64,000 bases of DNA, from positions 6,561,501 through 6,625,500 of the forward strand of contig FSRD01000001.1 in assembly GCA_900129675.1 (NCBI GenBank), in the 5' to 3' direction. The notes below the pieces were generated by a model, which was given only the letters and a program-made list of their open reading frames with translations, did not search any database and was not told the DNA's origin. This DNA is from Bradyrhizobium erythrophlei (GTDB lineage: Bacteria > Pseudomonadota > Alphaproteobacteria > Rhizobiales > Xanthobacteraceae). Position 1 is the first letter of the stretch; every line of letters starts with the position of its first letter. Both the position numbers and the translations under genes were made by a program. Of this stretch, positions 32,389 through 39,633 are shown piece after piece.

Positions 32389-32779
32389 GCCGGCGGGGCT
32401 CTGGTTCGCGATCGGCGACGGGCCGGACGGCTGGCGCGCATGGTGTCAGGCGTACAGGTGCACGCGAGCGAGCTTCAACTTCCTGACCGAGATCATTCTA
32501 AAACCAAGCGCCCGGATGCTCATCCTCTCGGATGCTGCTGGAATCGACGACATCACCGCCAAATACGGCAGCGACGGATCGCGTCTCATCGACTGGCCGG
32601 CGATCGCCAGACGCTTCCAGGGCATAATCATCGCTCCATGGGTCTTCGAGCGTAGCTATACGCGCCGCGCTGGATGGTATGAGACATGGGATTGTGACTG
32701 TGGTTGTGTCTGGGATGCCGATGCAGTTGCGCGGCTGCGATGTTCGCGCAATCTTCTTCTAGCTGATGAGGCGACGTGA
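32306..32779 (+). CDS. Conserved phage-associated protein (157 aa)
   Basis: MLTKDLIHWSKEPLREIHSV, then KPAGLWFAIGDGPDGWRAWC, then FQGIIIAPWVFERSYTRRAG and WDCDCGCVWDADAVARL. The blocks H.S..pL......KP.GLW, GWR.WC, IDW..ia..f.GI.IAPW and WDC..GC.W are a recurring pattern in proteins of unknown function from phages and prophages. Cysteines in the C-terminal part (C-D-C-G-C) are notable. Biochemical role unknown. Confidence 0.65.
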   Translation: MLTKDLIHWSKEPLREIHSVRQTMLHRKPAGLWFAIGDGPDGWRAWCQAYRCTRASFNFLTEIILKPSARMLILSDAAGIDDITAKYGSDGSRLIDWPAIARRFQGIIIAPWVFERSYTRRAGWYETWDCDCGCVWDADAVARLRCSRNLLLADEAT

Positions 32780-33333
32780 TGCGTGAATTCAATCTTTCAT
32801 CCTTCGCGGCCTTCTGCTCGATCGGCGGTGAGCTGATGCACGACATCGAGATCGCGAAGAAAACCGCGATCCATGTCATGGCGCAGATGATCGCGGCCGA
32901 AGCAAAGCGCGTGCTCGGTACGTATGACTACAAATGGACGCAGCTTGCCGCCGCGACGCAGGCCGATCGCATGCAGGCAGGCTTCCCGGCCAACGAGCCG
33001 CTATTGCGCACCGGCGAATTGCGCGACTCGATTGGGTACAAGGTGATCTCGGATCATGAAGCCGAGGTCGGATCGAACCTCGAAATCGCGGTCTACCAAG
33101 AACTAGGGACGGTCCACATTCCGCCGCGCTCATTCCTCGCTGCCGCAGCTGCGCACAAGGGCGAAGATGCCGCGAAGGTCGCCGGCAAGATCATCGCCGA
33201 CGCGATCAGAGAGGCGAACCATATCCTCCACATCGAGACCGAGATCTGGCGGATTGCGATCGATGCCGCGAAGGAGCTCGGCCACACCATTCGCGAAGCC
33301 AAGGAAAACGTCGATCCAGACAAGGTGCGATGA
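32779..33333 (+). CDS. HK97 gp10-like head-tail connector protein
   Basis: A 184-residue protein with the HK97-gp10 pattern: N-terminal helices, RTGELRDSIGYKV in the middle, then EVGSNLEIAVYQELGTVHIP and PRSFLAAAAA. In phages this protein joins head and tail. Here a helical C-terminal extension (AIDAAKELGHTIREAKENVD) follows. GAGG lies seven bases before the ATG. It is the only clear virion morphogenesis gene other than terminase. Confidence 0.75.
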   Translation: MREFNLSSFAAFCSIGGELMHDIEIAKKTAIHVMAQMIAAEAKRVLGTYDYKWTQLAAATQADRMQAGFPANEPLLRTGELRDSIGYKVISDHEAEVGSNLEIAVYQELGTVHIPPRSFLAAAAAHKGEDAAKVAGKIIADAIREANHILHIETEIWRIAIDAAKELGHTIREAKENVDPDKVR

Positions 33334-33376
33334 CGCCCGGAGCGTACCCGATGATGACGGCAAGCAAACAACGGCG

Positions 33377-33628
33377 ATGATCGATCAGGCCGAATTCGTG
33401 CAGAGATGCGTCGCCGCAGCTAACGAACTCGCGCTGCTCTATGTCGGCGAACCAGAGGAGAAGATGTTGGCGGCGCTGCATCAGGCTCGAGCCAATCTCG
33501 AGGCGAAGCTTGCCGAGCTGTTCGGCCCCGACGTCGCCGCCATGATGGCGGAGGCGTTCGTCGCGGCTGTCATCGGTCGCAAGCGCGAGATCGAGGCCGC
33601 CGGCGATACGACGCCGGTGCTGAACTAA
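33377..33628 (+). CDS. Small helical hypothetical protein (83 aa)
   Basis: MIDQAEFVQRCVAAANELAL then QARANLEAKLAELFGPDVAA. It consists of three helices with alanine-rich faces, and resembles small phage accessory proteins near gp10-like genes. It is the last plus-strand gene of the phage-type block; the genes after it are on the minus strand. Confidence 0.5.
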   Translation: MIDQAEFVQRCVAAANELALLYVGEPEEKMLAALHQARANLEAKLAELFGPDVAAMMAEAFVAAVIGRKREIEAAGDTTPVLN

Positions 33629-33658
33629 ATGGGGGACGCGTTGTGGGCTCGCTCAAAA

Positions 33659-34564
33659 CTACGTTGGTTGAGAGACAGGGCGGCGTTGCTCTATGCGGTG
33701 GACGTTGGTGGCTTCATGCAGGCAGTCATTGTCGGCTGCGTTATGTTTTTCGGTGGACTCAAACCATATGAGGCAGTTGCCGGATATATCCCCCTCGATC
33801 CAGACCCTAAAACCGAACTCGGTTCTGTGGATCGTGGGGCTAAAAACATCCTGATATTCCGCCCATCCCCAAATCACCAAAGCCGTGTCACTATCGCCAA
33901 CCAGGTGGATGTCGCAGACGGGGATAAGCGGTGGGTTCACGCTTTGGCTCGGTCCGATAAGACCGTGGAAGCTCTGCGCATTCGGCTCATCGTGGAAATC
34001 GAACGTTTCAAGCGGCTGCTTGCTCAGATCCAGAACATCATGGCTGACTTTGGCGATGAATCGCCGCGTTCTGGTGCTTCCGAAATTTTTCCACGCGATT
34101 TTAATCTTCCGCTGCATGTTGTGAGTGCCGGGAACATTGAGGCTCGGCAAATCGATCAAATCCAAAAATACATAGGCCCTCAATTGCCGTTGGGCGGTGT
34201 CCTTCATCACATCAATAGTTTGACCGAGTCTGCGAGCTTGAACGATAAAAGCTATGAGTTGGAGCACGGCGATAAACGCAAGAACTACGGTAACGCCGAA
34301 CATGTACCAATCGGTTGGCGGCTTTTCGTCGTTTGTTTTGCTTGGCTGTGCGGCCTCAGTGCGATCTTGTGGGGGAGTAAGTACCCGAACAACCAAAGGA
34401 GAATTGTCAGTGCCGCGCTGATCGGTGGGGGGCTGCTTTTGAATGTCTTTGGACTGGGCTTGTGGCTCGTTACGCTTGGGGACCTCCTTTGATTGTCCCC
34501 AAGAATCCGACGCGAATGCCGCCACTAGGGTTAGCGCAATCAATAGGCTGCGAAGAAGCTTCAT
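33659..34564 (-). CDS. Membrane-anchored hypothetical protein (301 aa), Bradyrhizobium-type
   Basis: The N-terminus MKLLRSLLIALTLVAAFASD is a signal-like sequence, followed by a proline- and glutamine-rich linker, one membrane helix near 90-115 (WYMFGVTVVLAFIAVLQLIA) and a soluble C-terminal domain with QRQLRAYVFLDLI, KIAWKNFGSTRTR and RTEFGFRVWIEG. This signal/linker/TM/LRAYVF layout is frequent in rhizobial hypothetical proteins, often on islands. GAGGG precedes the ATG at 34564. An opposing plus-strand frame of 287 residues is rejected as its shadow. Confidence 0.7.
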   Translation of the reverse strand: MKLLRSLLIALTLVAAFASDSWGQSKEVPKRNEPQAQSKDIQKQPPTDQRGTDNSPLVVRVLTPPQDRTEAAQPSKTNDEKPPTDWYMFGVTVVLAFIAVLQLIAFIVQARRLGQTIDVMKDTAQRQLRAYVFLDLIDLPSLNVPGTHNMQRKIKIAWKNFGSTRTRRFIAKVSHDVLDLSKQPLETFDFHDEPNAQSFHGLIGPSQSVNPPLIPVCDIHLVGDSDTALVIWGWAEYQDVFSPTIHRTEFGFRVWIEGDISGNCLIWFESTEKHNAADNDCLHEATNVHRIEQRRPVSQPT

Positions 34565-34711
34565 GCGCCCTCGATCGCCATTTGAAAATGTGCTCAATAA
34601 AGCGGCCATTATAGCGGCCCGCTCCGACGGGCGAAAGTGCTTCTGATAAATCATTTCAGTCGCCATCGCGCGCTGTGCGGCGCTCATGGGGGCTGACGGC
34701 AGCTTTAGCGT

Positions 34712-34840
34712 TTAGATGAGCAATCCAGTGGTTTGTGGCTGTGCCTGGCGCACATTCATGCCCTGCTTGCCCGCAAGCCGGTTGCCCTGACAGCTGGCCA
34801 GCAACAACAGTGCGAGAGCCAAGATTGCCAAGATGCGCAT
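34712..34840 (-). CDS. Very small lipoprotein (42 aa)
   Basis: MRILAILALALLLLASCQGN ends the signal peptide at the lipobox LLAS/C; the mature peptide is about 25 residues (CQGNRLAGKQGMNVRQAQPQ). GGGAG lies eight bases before the ATG. The length and lipobox fit entericidin-like or Rz1-like small lipoproteins of mobile elements; which is unclear. It is read antisense to longer meaningless frames. Confidence 0.6.
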   Translation of the reverse strand: MRILAILALALLLLASCQGNRLAGKQGMNVRQAQPQTTGLLI

Positions 34841-35010
34841 TGGCTGATCTCCCGAGACCAGAGTGCATCAGAGCGCAACTATTGGGCCGGAGCAATAGAA
34901 ACATGAGGCGCGCGTCAGGGGCGAGGCCGTGGATGCATTCCGCGCTGGCGGGGTCGCCGCTACGGCGCGGGCCTATATTCACAGTTTGCACCATTCCGAG
35001 AGCCGCGCGA

Positions 35011-35688
35011 TCACGGTTTGTCTTTCCTCTGGGGCCGCCCTGGGATTTTGAGGTCTTTCGTTTGAAAAGGATGCACGTAAAGCGCAGCGATCAGGGCTTC
35101 AGTAATGTCTAACAGCGCGTTGAGGTCACGCTGGCTAGGTCTATAATTCCGATGTATCGCGGCATGGCCAAATTCTAGAAGGTGGTTCTTAAACGTGTCT
35201 TCGCTTGCTTTGGCGACGTGACCGGCAGCGAGGAACCTTTTCACATTTTCGCCGATAGACCCGGAATCGCCAACCTTCTCGATCATTATGTGCTCAAGCA
35301 ACGCTCGGATACCCATCGCAGCAAGCCTGCGTGAATCATTGTGAAGCGCAGAGTAAATTTCTCTCAAGAGCGCTATGATCGGATTGTCCCAATCAAAAAG
35401 GAACGGACCGTCGGAAATCCAGGAGGGCTCTCGGCGGGAGACTGCTGGCGGATAGTAAACGATTTCGATGTTTGGCCTGCCTTGTTCGTCGGTGTCGTGG
35501 TCGTTCCATCTATCGTGTCGCAGGTGGATTTTCTCGCAACCACGGCATCGTATCAGTTGGTAGGTGTCTCCCCCAACATATCCGGAGTCATCATCCTCCC
35601 AGCGCGTTTCGACCTTCTTAATGACCTCATGGTTGCGGGACGGGCCACAAGAATTGCAGTTCGCCTTTATGTCGGTGCCGTCGCTCAT
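35011..35688 (-). CDS. DUF4145-domain protein
   Basis: A 225-residue soluble protein. The N-terminal half has a zinc-ribbon-like set of cysteines (CNSCG near 11-15, CRGC near 48-51) and the segment YQLIRCRGCEKIHLRHD; the second half has LLREIYSALHNDSRRLAAMG and IRALLEHIMIEKVGDSGSIG then LEFGHAAIHRN, the DUF4145 signature. DUF4145 proteins are frequent in restriction and defence islands, often as stand-alone genes. As cargo of this element it may protect the host or affect rival elements (inference). Confidence 0.85.
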   Translation of the reverse strand: MSDGTDIKANCNSCGPSRNHEVIKKVETRWEDDDSGYVGGDTYQLIRCRGCEKIHLRHDRWNDHDTDEQGRPNIEIVYYPPAVSRREPSWISDGPFLFDWDNPIIALLREIYSALHNDSRRLAAMGIRALLEHIMIEKVGDSGSIGENVKRFLAAGHVAKASEDTFKNHLLEFGHAAIHRNYRPSQRDLNALLDITEALIAALYVHPFQTKDLKIPGRPQRKDKP

Positions 35689-35725
35689 TTCTTCGCCTTG
35701 AGCCCGATCTCAACCAGGCGGCGGC
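35684..35725 (-). repeat. Duplicated 3' end of the ribbon-helix-helix gene
   Basis: These ~42 bp upstream of the DUF4145 gene closely match 36112-36150, the end of the ribbon-helix-helix gene (coding for RRLVE(I/L)GLKAKK and the stop overlapping the next ATG). A duplication or recombination brought the same translational-coupling end in front of a second gene. Confidence 0.6.
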
Positions 35726-35804
35726 GAGAGCGGAGTCGGTCCCGCAATGGGAGACGACGGCGGCGATGTCTCATGGCACGGATCCGCTCGCGCAATCTCA
35801 ATTG

Positions 35805-36110
35805 CTATTTCCCCTTGGCCTTCAGCCCAAGCGTTCGCGAGCGCCCCCCTGTCTCGTCAACGATCACGTGTGCCGCTATGGTTCGGCGTCCTATATGCTT
35901 TGCCGCTCGAGTTCGGTGATAGCCGTCGAATAGCCGATACGGATAGCCGTGCAGCTTGGATGATTGCCGGATGACTTGTACCGGGGGAAATTCGTCACCT
36001 GCCCGCATCATCGCCGCATACTCTCTCCAGCCAGGAGGTGTAGCGCAGCGCCACGGTTCGATCAGCCGGATCGGAATCAGTCGGATCGGATGCATGCGTT
36101 TATCGCTCAT
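35805..36110 (-). CDS. ParB-like nuclease-fold protein (101 aa)
   Basis: MSDKRMHPIRLIPIRLIEPW then EYAAMMRAGDEFPPVQVI and YRLFDGYHRTRAAKHIGRRT. The FDG.HR..AA motif with a preceding FPPVQVI strand is the ParB/sulfiredoxin-type N-domain. A stand-alone domain of this size lacks the helix-turn-helix of true ParB. Its ATG overlaps the stop of the ribbon-helix-helix gene (ATGA), so the two act as a pair, perhaps in regulation or partition. Confidence 0.7.
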   Translation of the reverse strand: MSDKRMHPIRLIPIRLIEPWRCATPPGWREYAAMMRAGDEFPPVQVIRQSSKLHGYPYRLFDGYHRTRAAKHIGRRTIAAHVIVDETGGRSRTLGLKAKGK

Positions 36111-36301
36111 TTCTTCGCCTTCAGCCCCAGCTCGACCAGGCGGCGGATGGCTTCGGGACGCGAAAGACCCGGCTCTTTCCTTTCAATCCAACGGTCTACC
36201 TCCGCCAAAGGATCAGGCGCCAACGTCAAGTGAATCGACGTCGGATTTGTCGCCGGCCGGCCGCGGGTTCTTTTTTCTGTACGGGAAATTGACTTTGCCA
36301 T
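36107..36301 (-). CDS. Ribbon-helix-helix DNA-binding protein (64 aa)
   Basis: MAKSISRTEKRTRGRPATNP then SIHLTLAPDPLAEVDRWIER and SRPEAIRRLVELGLKAKK. This is the standard ribbon-helix-helix design: a beta strand SIHLTL, helix 1, then SRPEAIRRLVE in helix 2. It likely represses its own operon with the ParB-like gene. Start ATG at 36301; an upstream TTG at 36325 would extend over a possible operator. Two direct 13-mers lie around the start. Confidence 0.75.
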   Translation of the reverse strand: MAKSISRTEKRTRGRPATNPTSIHLTLAPDPLAEVDRWIERKEPGLSRPEAIRRLVELGLKAKK

Positions 36302-36322
36302 AAATAATCTGTACAGGAAAAG
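36276..36322. promoter_or_regulatory. Candidate operator: two direct TCTGTAC(G/A)GGAAA repeats
   Basis: TCTGTACGGGAAA (36276-36288) and TCTGTACAGGAAA (36310-36322) are direct copies with one difference, spaced 34 bp apart (about three helical turns). One lies in the first codons and one upstream of the ribbon-helix-helix gene. Both may bind the protein that this gene encodes. A plus-strand gene starts at 36417, so the site could also act on it. Confidence 0.4.
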
Positions 36323-36416
36323 CAAGCCGAGGGGAAGCCCCCGGCCAGGACCATCGGCCCAGGGCTTTAAGCGGCGCCGGCATAGAGCGCGCCGCCCTTA
36401 AACGGGAGGCCAGATC

Positions 36417-36848
36417 ATGACATCGCCTTTTAAGATTGTAGCAGGAACAACGGCGCCCGGCGCCGATCCAGCCGAGGAATTCTTTAAACAGCATGATCCC
36501 GCCTTGCGCGCCGTCGACGCCCACCGGCGGGCGGCAAAGATCTTTAACGAAGCGGTGCGCATCGAATTTGCGTCCTATGGCAAAGTCACGGAAGCCGCCT
36601 ACGCACGACTGAATGAGATCACCAGGGCACGGACGGATGATTGTTTCGCCGCAGGCTACTCACTGGTTAAAACACAGCCGACCACAATGCTAGGCGCGAT
36701 TGCAATGCTTCAATACCTCGCGACCTTGTTCGACGAACCCGGCATTCCGATGGAAAGCAACGTCATGCCGGAAACCGTCGAAGGTGAGGCATGGCCGTGC
36801 GCCGTCTTCCGCACGCTGGCGTCAGCTCTCATGGAGGTGCAATCATGA
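36417..36848 (+). CDS. Hypothetical protein (143 aa)
   Basis: A soluble protein starting MTSPFKIVAGTTAPGADPAE, with helical segments AHRRAAKIFNEAVRIEFASY and TTMLGAIAMLQYLATLFDE. GGGAGG precedes the ATG. It is the first of three or four small plus-strand genes in the right part of the element. Its end overlaps the next start (ATGA). No family recognised. Confidence 0.6.
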   Translation: MTSPFKIVAGTTAPGADPAEEFFKQHDPALRAVDAHRRAAKIFNEAVRIEFASYGKVTEAAYARLNEITRARTDDCFAAGYSLVKTQPTTMLGAIAMLQYLATLFDEPGIPMESNVMPETVEGEAWPCAVFRTLASALMEVQS

Positions 36849-37156
36849 ACCATGTCAGCCAAGAGGCAATTGCGCGCGGCATACGCATACGGCAAACCCA
36901 AGAGGGCGCGCGGGCGACCATGGAAGCACGCGTGGCTTTGATCGTGGCTGAGCGCGGGCTTACGGCAAAGCAGTTGGCAAAATACTGGGTGCGGCGCCGC
37001 AAAAACTGCAAGCCTCGGTTTGACTATTGGCGGTTTGCAGAAGACCAAGGCATTTCACCCGATTGGCTTTTCGAGGGCGATATCAGGGCGCATCCCCGCG
37101 GAACCGCACCCCGGCCGCATCAGCCGCGCCGCCTCACGGATGGGGATGCAGCATAA
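36845..37156 (+). CDS. Hypothetical protein with helix-turn-helix-like C-terminus (103 aa)
   Basis: MNHVSQEAIARGIRIRQTQE, then RVALIVAERGLTAKQLAKYW and RFAEDQGISPDWLFEGDIR. The middle resembles a regulator of the Cro/C1 kind found in rhizobial phages (recognition by QGISPDWLFEGD, similar to GVSPDWLLYGD near the end of such repressor domains). A perfect GGAGGTG ribosome-binding site lies upstream and the gene is coupled to the previous one. A repressor role is plausible but not proven. Confidence 0.6.
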   Translation: MNHVSQEAIARGIRIRQTQEGARATMEARVALIVAERGLTAKQLAKYWVRRRKNCKPRFDYWRFAEDQGISPDWLFEGDIRAHPRGTAPRPHQPRRLTDGDAA

Positions 37157-37192
37157 GCACCGAGCACGAAGGCGGCGAAACAGGAGTAAAGC

Positions 37193-37498
37193 ATGATGCC
37201 AAATCGACATGAGAGACGGCGCGTGAACGTGGCTAGAGTTGAGATGATTGAGGCGAACAGGATTAAGGGCTGCATCTGTTGCTGGAATGGTTGCGATAAG
37301 GCCTATGACGACGAAATGCCGAAGGGATGGCAATGCATCCTCATGTTCGGCGACCCCGAGCCCGTGCTTGACATTCTCGAAATCAAGGATTGGAAGCGTG
37401 ATGGCGCTCTTTGTCCCGAACACGCCGAAGCCGTGCAGAGCCTTCTAATCCCGCTCGGATTGGAAGTAATGACTCGCCCCAGCGAAGGGCAAGCATAG
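37193..37498 (+). CDS. Cysteine-containing hypothetical protein (101 aa)
   Basis: MMPNRHERRRVNVARVEMIE then CICCWNGCDKAYDDEMPKGW. Cysteines CICC and CDK plus a later CPEHAE could bind a metal. GGAG lies ten bases upstream of the first ATG. It is followed by a Rho-independent terminator. No family recognised. Confidence 0.55.
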   Translation: MMPNRHERRRVNVARVEMIEANRIKGCICCWNGCDKAYDDEMPKGWQCILMFGDPEPVLDILEIKDWKRDGALCPEHAEAVQSLLIPLGLEVMTRPSEGQA

Positions 37499-37530
37499 AG
37501 TCCCTCCTTTTCAGGCGAGAAAATCGACAT

Positions 37531-37564
37531 GGCCCCGGGCGCTTCGACGCGCCGGGGCTTTTGT
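37531..37564 (+). terminator. Rho-independent terminator
   Basis: A GC-rich stem GCCCCGGGCGC / GCGCCGGGGC with TTCGA in the loop, then TTTTGTCGTTTT. It ends the plus-strand group 36417-37498. Confidence 0.7.
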
Positions 37565-37693
37565 CGTTTTGGGACCGCGCGGCCTGGCCGGGGGAATCCC
37601 GAGGGGCGATTATTTTCACCAAGGCGCATGGGTTGTAGCGCCGGCCCAAAGGCGCATGGGGCGGGCGCTTCTCGCCTTTAGGGCCTCGGGGCA

Positions 37694-37864
37694 TTAGTCT
37701 GGACCCTTGGCAATACCCGTAGCGTGCTTGGTGTTGTGCATCTCCGCCTCCGCCGCCGTTTTGTAAGCGGCCGCAGATACTTCGCCGTTTGTAAAGATTG
37801 CCACGGCCAAATAAGGAAGCCCTGGCTTCGGGGGATCGTAAACCGCAAACGTAATTCCAGCCAT
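37694..37864 (-). CDS. Small hypothetical protein (56 aa)
   Basis: MAGITFAVYDPPKPGLPYLA then VAIFTNGEVSAAAYKTAAEA and MHNTKHATGIAKGPD. Strand-helix pattern with a clear GGAGGCG ribosome-binding site before the ATG. I recognise no family. Confidence 0.6.
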   Translation of the reverse strand: MAGITFAVYDPPKPGLPYLAVAIFTNGEVSAAAYKTAAEAEMHNTKHATGIAKGPD

Positions 37865-38102
37865 TTCTCGCCTCCTGCTTTTAGCGAGCCGACAAGCTAA
37901 TGCTTAAGCGGTGCGCTTCGCAAACGGTTCGCCGGTGGCGGGCCTTTCGTCGTTTTAGGGCTATGCAGATCAAGCGGCGAGCGGGCGCCCGCGCATTATT
38001 TTCACCGCACCGGGGGATTGGGCCGCGAGATCGCGGGCGCATGGGCGAGGCCGGGAAGGGCGCCGGCCAATCAGCCGACGCTGCGGATGGTGGCCTAGCG
38101 AG

Positions 38103-38375
38103 TCAACGAAAGAGATTTGAGAGAGTCGTTCTTAAGCTCTCACACTCCGCAGCGCTCGAGGCGTACTCGCATTGGATCATAGCAACCCGTCTCTGCTGCT
38201 GATCACGTTGATGGTTCAAGGTTTCTGATCGCGACATCTGGCGGGCGCCATCAGGCGTAACGACGGTGCAATTACCGTCACCAAAGCATGTTGTGACGTC
38301 AGCTGCGGCGGGGCCAACAAGCGTAAACGCGGTCAGCGCAAAGGTGAAGATGGCGTTGCGGATCCTATTATTCAT
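38103..38375 (-). CDS. Small secreted protein with four cysteines (90 aa)
   Basis: The N-terminus MNNRIRNAIFTFALTAFTLV is a signal peptide with probable cleavage after AAA. The mature part DVTTCFGDGNCTVVTPDGAR plus QCEYASSAAECESL contains four cysteines that can form two disulfides. Exported; function unknown. The gene is encoded near the right end of the element and overlaps slightly with the gene upstream. Confidence 0.6.
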   Translation of the reverse strand: MNNRIRNAIFTFALTAFTLVGPAAADVTTCFGDGNCTVVTPDGARQMSRSETLNHQRDQQQRRVAMIQCEYASSAAECESLRTTLSNLFR

Positions 38376-38616
38376 CGGTTCGTGGGGCCCCATCTCGAGC
38401 TGTCATTGCCCAGACCACCATATCAGGATAGTCGGGTTGATTTACTTGCGTTAGCCAGGAGATCGTCGTGTCGGAAGGTGGCGCTTGGGGATGTTCGCGC
38501 ACCTGCTGGATCGCCGAAGAAATGTCTGGCGCCTCAAACCGAGACTCATGGACATAGGGTTTGTTAAGTCGGCCATCAGGCTTGCGCGTAGTTGCCTGGA
38601 ACCTGAACATCGGCAT
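38368..38616 (-). CDS. Small hypothetical protein (82 aa)
   Basis: MPMFRFQATTRKPDGRLNKP then FEAPDISSAIQQVREHPQAP and TTISWLTQVNQPDYPDMVVW. GGGGAGAATGC lies before the ATG. A longer frame upstream is rejected. A soluble alpha/beta protein, not recognised. It is the outermost gene of the element, 100-120 bp from the right arm-type repeats. Confidence 0.55.
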   Translation of the reverse strand: MPMFRFQATTRKPDGRLNKPYVHESRFEAPDISSAIQQVREHPQAPPSDTTISWLTQVNQPDYPDMVVWAMTARDGAPRTDE

Positions 38617-38715
38617 CGCATTCTCCCCGGAAAAAGAAACGGACGTTAGGCTGATTCGGCAGCGTCGCGATGGTAGGGCGGATGATTTAGGAGCGGGTGA
38701 GGGCGGGGCATCTTT

Positions 38716-38738
38716 TGGACCCAAGCTTGGACCCAAAC
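38716..38738. promoter_or_regulatory. Right arm-type repeat pair (TTGGACCCAA)
   Basis: TTTGGACCCAAGC (38716-38728) and TTGGACCCAA (38729-38738) stand in tandem about 115 bp inside attR, in the same orientation as the left pair at 24292-24313. The 13-mer is identical at both ends. Confidence 0.6.
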
Positions 38739-38853
38739 TGTGCGGGATGCAGCGTTACTGCACGGGATCAACCGATTTGACGACCGTCAACTAACCGCTG
38801 CAGCGCTTACATATAATGACAGGCTGACACCGGCCGGTACGCATTCCATCGTA

Positions 38854-38909
38854 CTCCAAAACCGGGGGTCGCAGGTTCGAGCCCTGCCACTCCTGCCAGC
38901 AAAATCAAT
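38854..38909. repeat. attR: right 56-bp attachment repeat
   Basis: An identical copy of 24198-24253, comprising the 3' half of tRNA-Trp. Only a partial tRNA is present here, since the sequence before it (CCATCGTA) does not form the 5' half. The chromosome proper resumes at 38910. Confidence 0.95.
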
Positions 38910-38942
38910 AACTTGGATGAGCTTCCTGCCGCAGAGCCGCAA

Positions 38943-39161
38943 CTAGCCAAAAAACGCGGTGACGACCGCCATGTCCGATGTCGCGGGAACCTCGCCGCGT
39001 AGATTCGCATCGATCACACGCCGGCAGGCGTCGACCGTGACGGCGTCGCCAAGGTCGTTCGCGGCGTCAAGAACCGTCCAGGCGGGGTCGACTGGCGGCT
39101 TTTCCTGGTTTTCGCCAAGCAGTGCCATGGTTATCTCATTGCCGGTTGATGGGACGAACAT
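38943..39161 (-). CDS. Small hypothetical protein (72 aa)
   Basis: MFVPSTGNEITMALLGENQE then PAWTVLDAANDLGDAVTVDA and CRRVIDANLRGEVPATSDMA. A soluble helical protein with reasonable composition. Possible starts at 39173 (TTG), 39161 (ATG) and 39128 (ATG). It lies just outside the element, between attR and secE. No family assigned. Confidence 0.45.
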   Translation of the reverse strand: MFVPSTGNEITMALLGENQEKPPVDPAWTVLDAANDLGDAVTVDACRRVIDANLRGEVPATSDMAVVTAFFG

Positions 39162-39276
39162 GATGCGCGGCAATTTTTAAGAAGCCGATCGCGGTCTTGT
39201 TCGGATTTGAGATGCGGCGTTAGCGGCGATTAACCTTTCGGGTTCCGGCGGGTCGAAACAGCGCGAAATAGCGCTA

Positions 39277-39447
39277 CTAATCCTCGTCCTCTTGTGGAGG
39301 CGGCGGCTGCAGCTTTTGGCGTTTCCGCGGGGCTATCGGCTGCGGCGGCGGATCGTCCTGCCGCGGAAAGAAGACGTCATAGCAGGCCGGGCACAGGCGC
39401 GGACCACTGGCTCTCAGACACGCGGCGACGCCGTCGGGGTCCGGCAT
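39277..39447 (-). CDS. Possible small protein with CPAC motif (56 aa)
   Basis: MPDPDGVAACLRASGPRLCP then ACYDVFFPRQDDPPPQPIAP and a tail KLQPPPPQEDED. Contains C..........CPAC, which could be a metal ligand, and a proline-rich acidic end. No good ribosome-binding site is seen. Low to moderate support. Confidence 0.35.
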   Translation of the reverse strand: MPDPDGVAACLRASGPRLCPACYDVFFPRQDDPPPQPIAPRKRQKLQPPPPQEDED

Positions 39448-39633
39448 CGCGGTGGCTTGATGCCTGCGAGAGAGAGGCTACCGAGGCTCGATTGATTGAG
39501 CCCGGGATTTATTTCGCGCGCGGATTAGCTCCGGCGGGGATATCGCACCGGTCCGATCCAGGATAGTGCGTTAAGGCGTTGATTTCCCTTGCTGCCAGCG
39601 CCTGCCGGGGCGCCGGGGGCGGCGCTTGGCACC

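Larger units (their letters stand above)
24198..38909. mobile_element. 14.7-kb integrative element in tRNA-Trp, satellite-like or reduced prophage
   Basis: Bounded by 56-bp direct repeats at a tRNA 3' end, with paired TTGGACCCAA arm-like sites inside each end. Contents in order: RepA-like ATPase, serine resolvase, small genes, an origin- or packaging-like repeat region, small and large terminase, phage-type small genes including a gp10-like protein, then divergent cargo and regulatory genes. No tyrosine integrase, portal, protease, major capsid, tail tube, holin or lysin gene is found. Either the element uses a helper phage or prophage for integration and particles, or it is a decayed prophage. 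It separates tRNA-Trp from secE, which are neighbours in relatives. Confidence 0.88.

Noticed and set aside
33629..34492. 287-residue plus-strand frame opposite the 301-aa membrane protein
   Set aside because: The minus-strand frame has a signal peptide, a membrane helix, a ribosome-binding site and a known layout; the plus-strand frame is its mirror with no such features.
37900..38202. 100-residue plus-strand frame near the right end of the element
   Set aside because: Arginine- and alanine-rich, no ribosome-binding site, and it overlaps the end of the secreted-protein gene on the other strand.
38854..38909. Second tRNA-Trp at the right end of the element
   Set aside because: Only the 3' half is present; the preceding bases cannot form the D-arm or 5' acceptor strand, so it is the attR copy.
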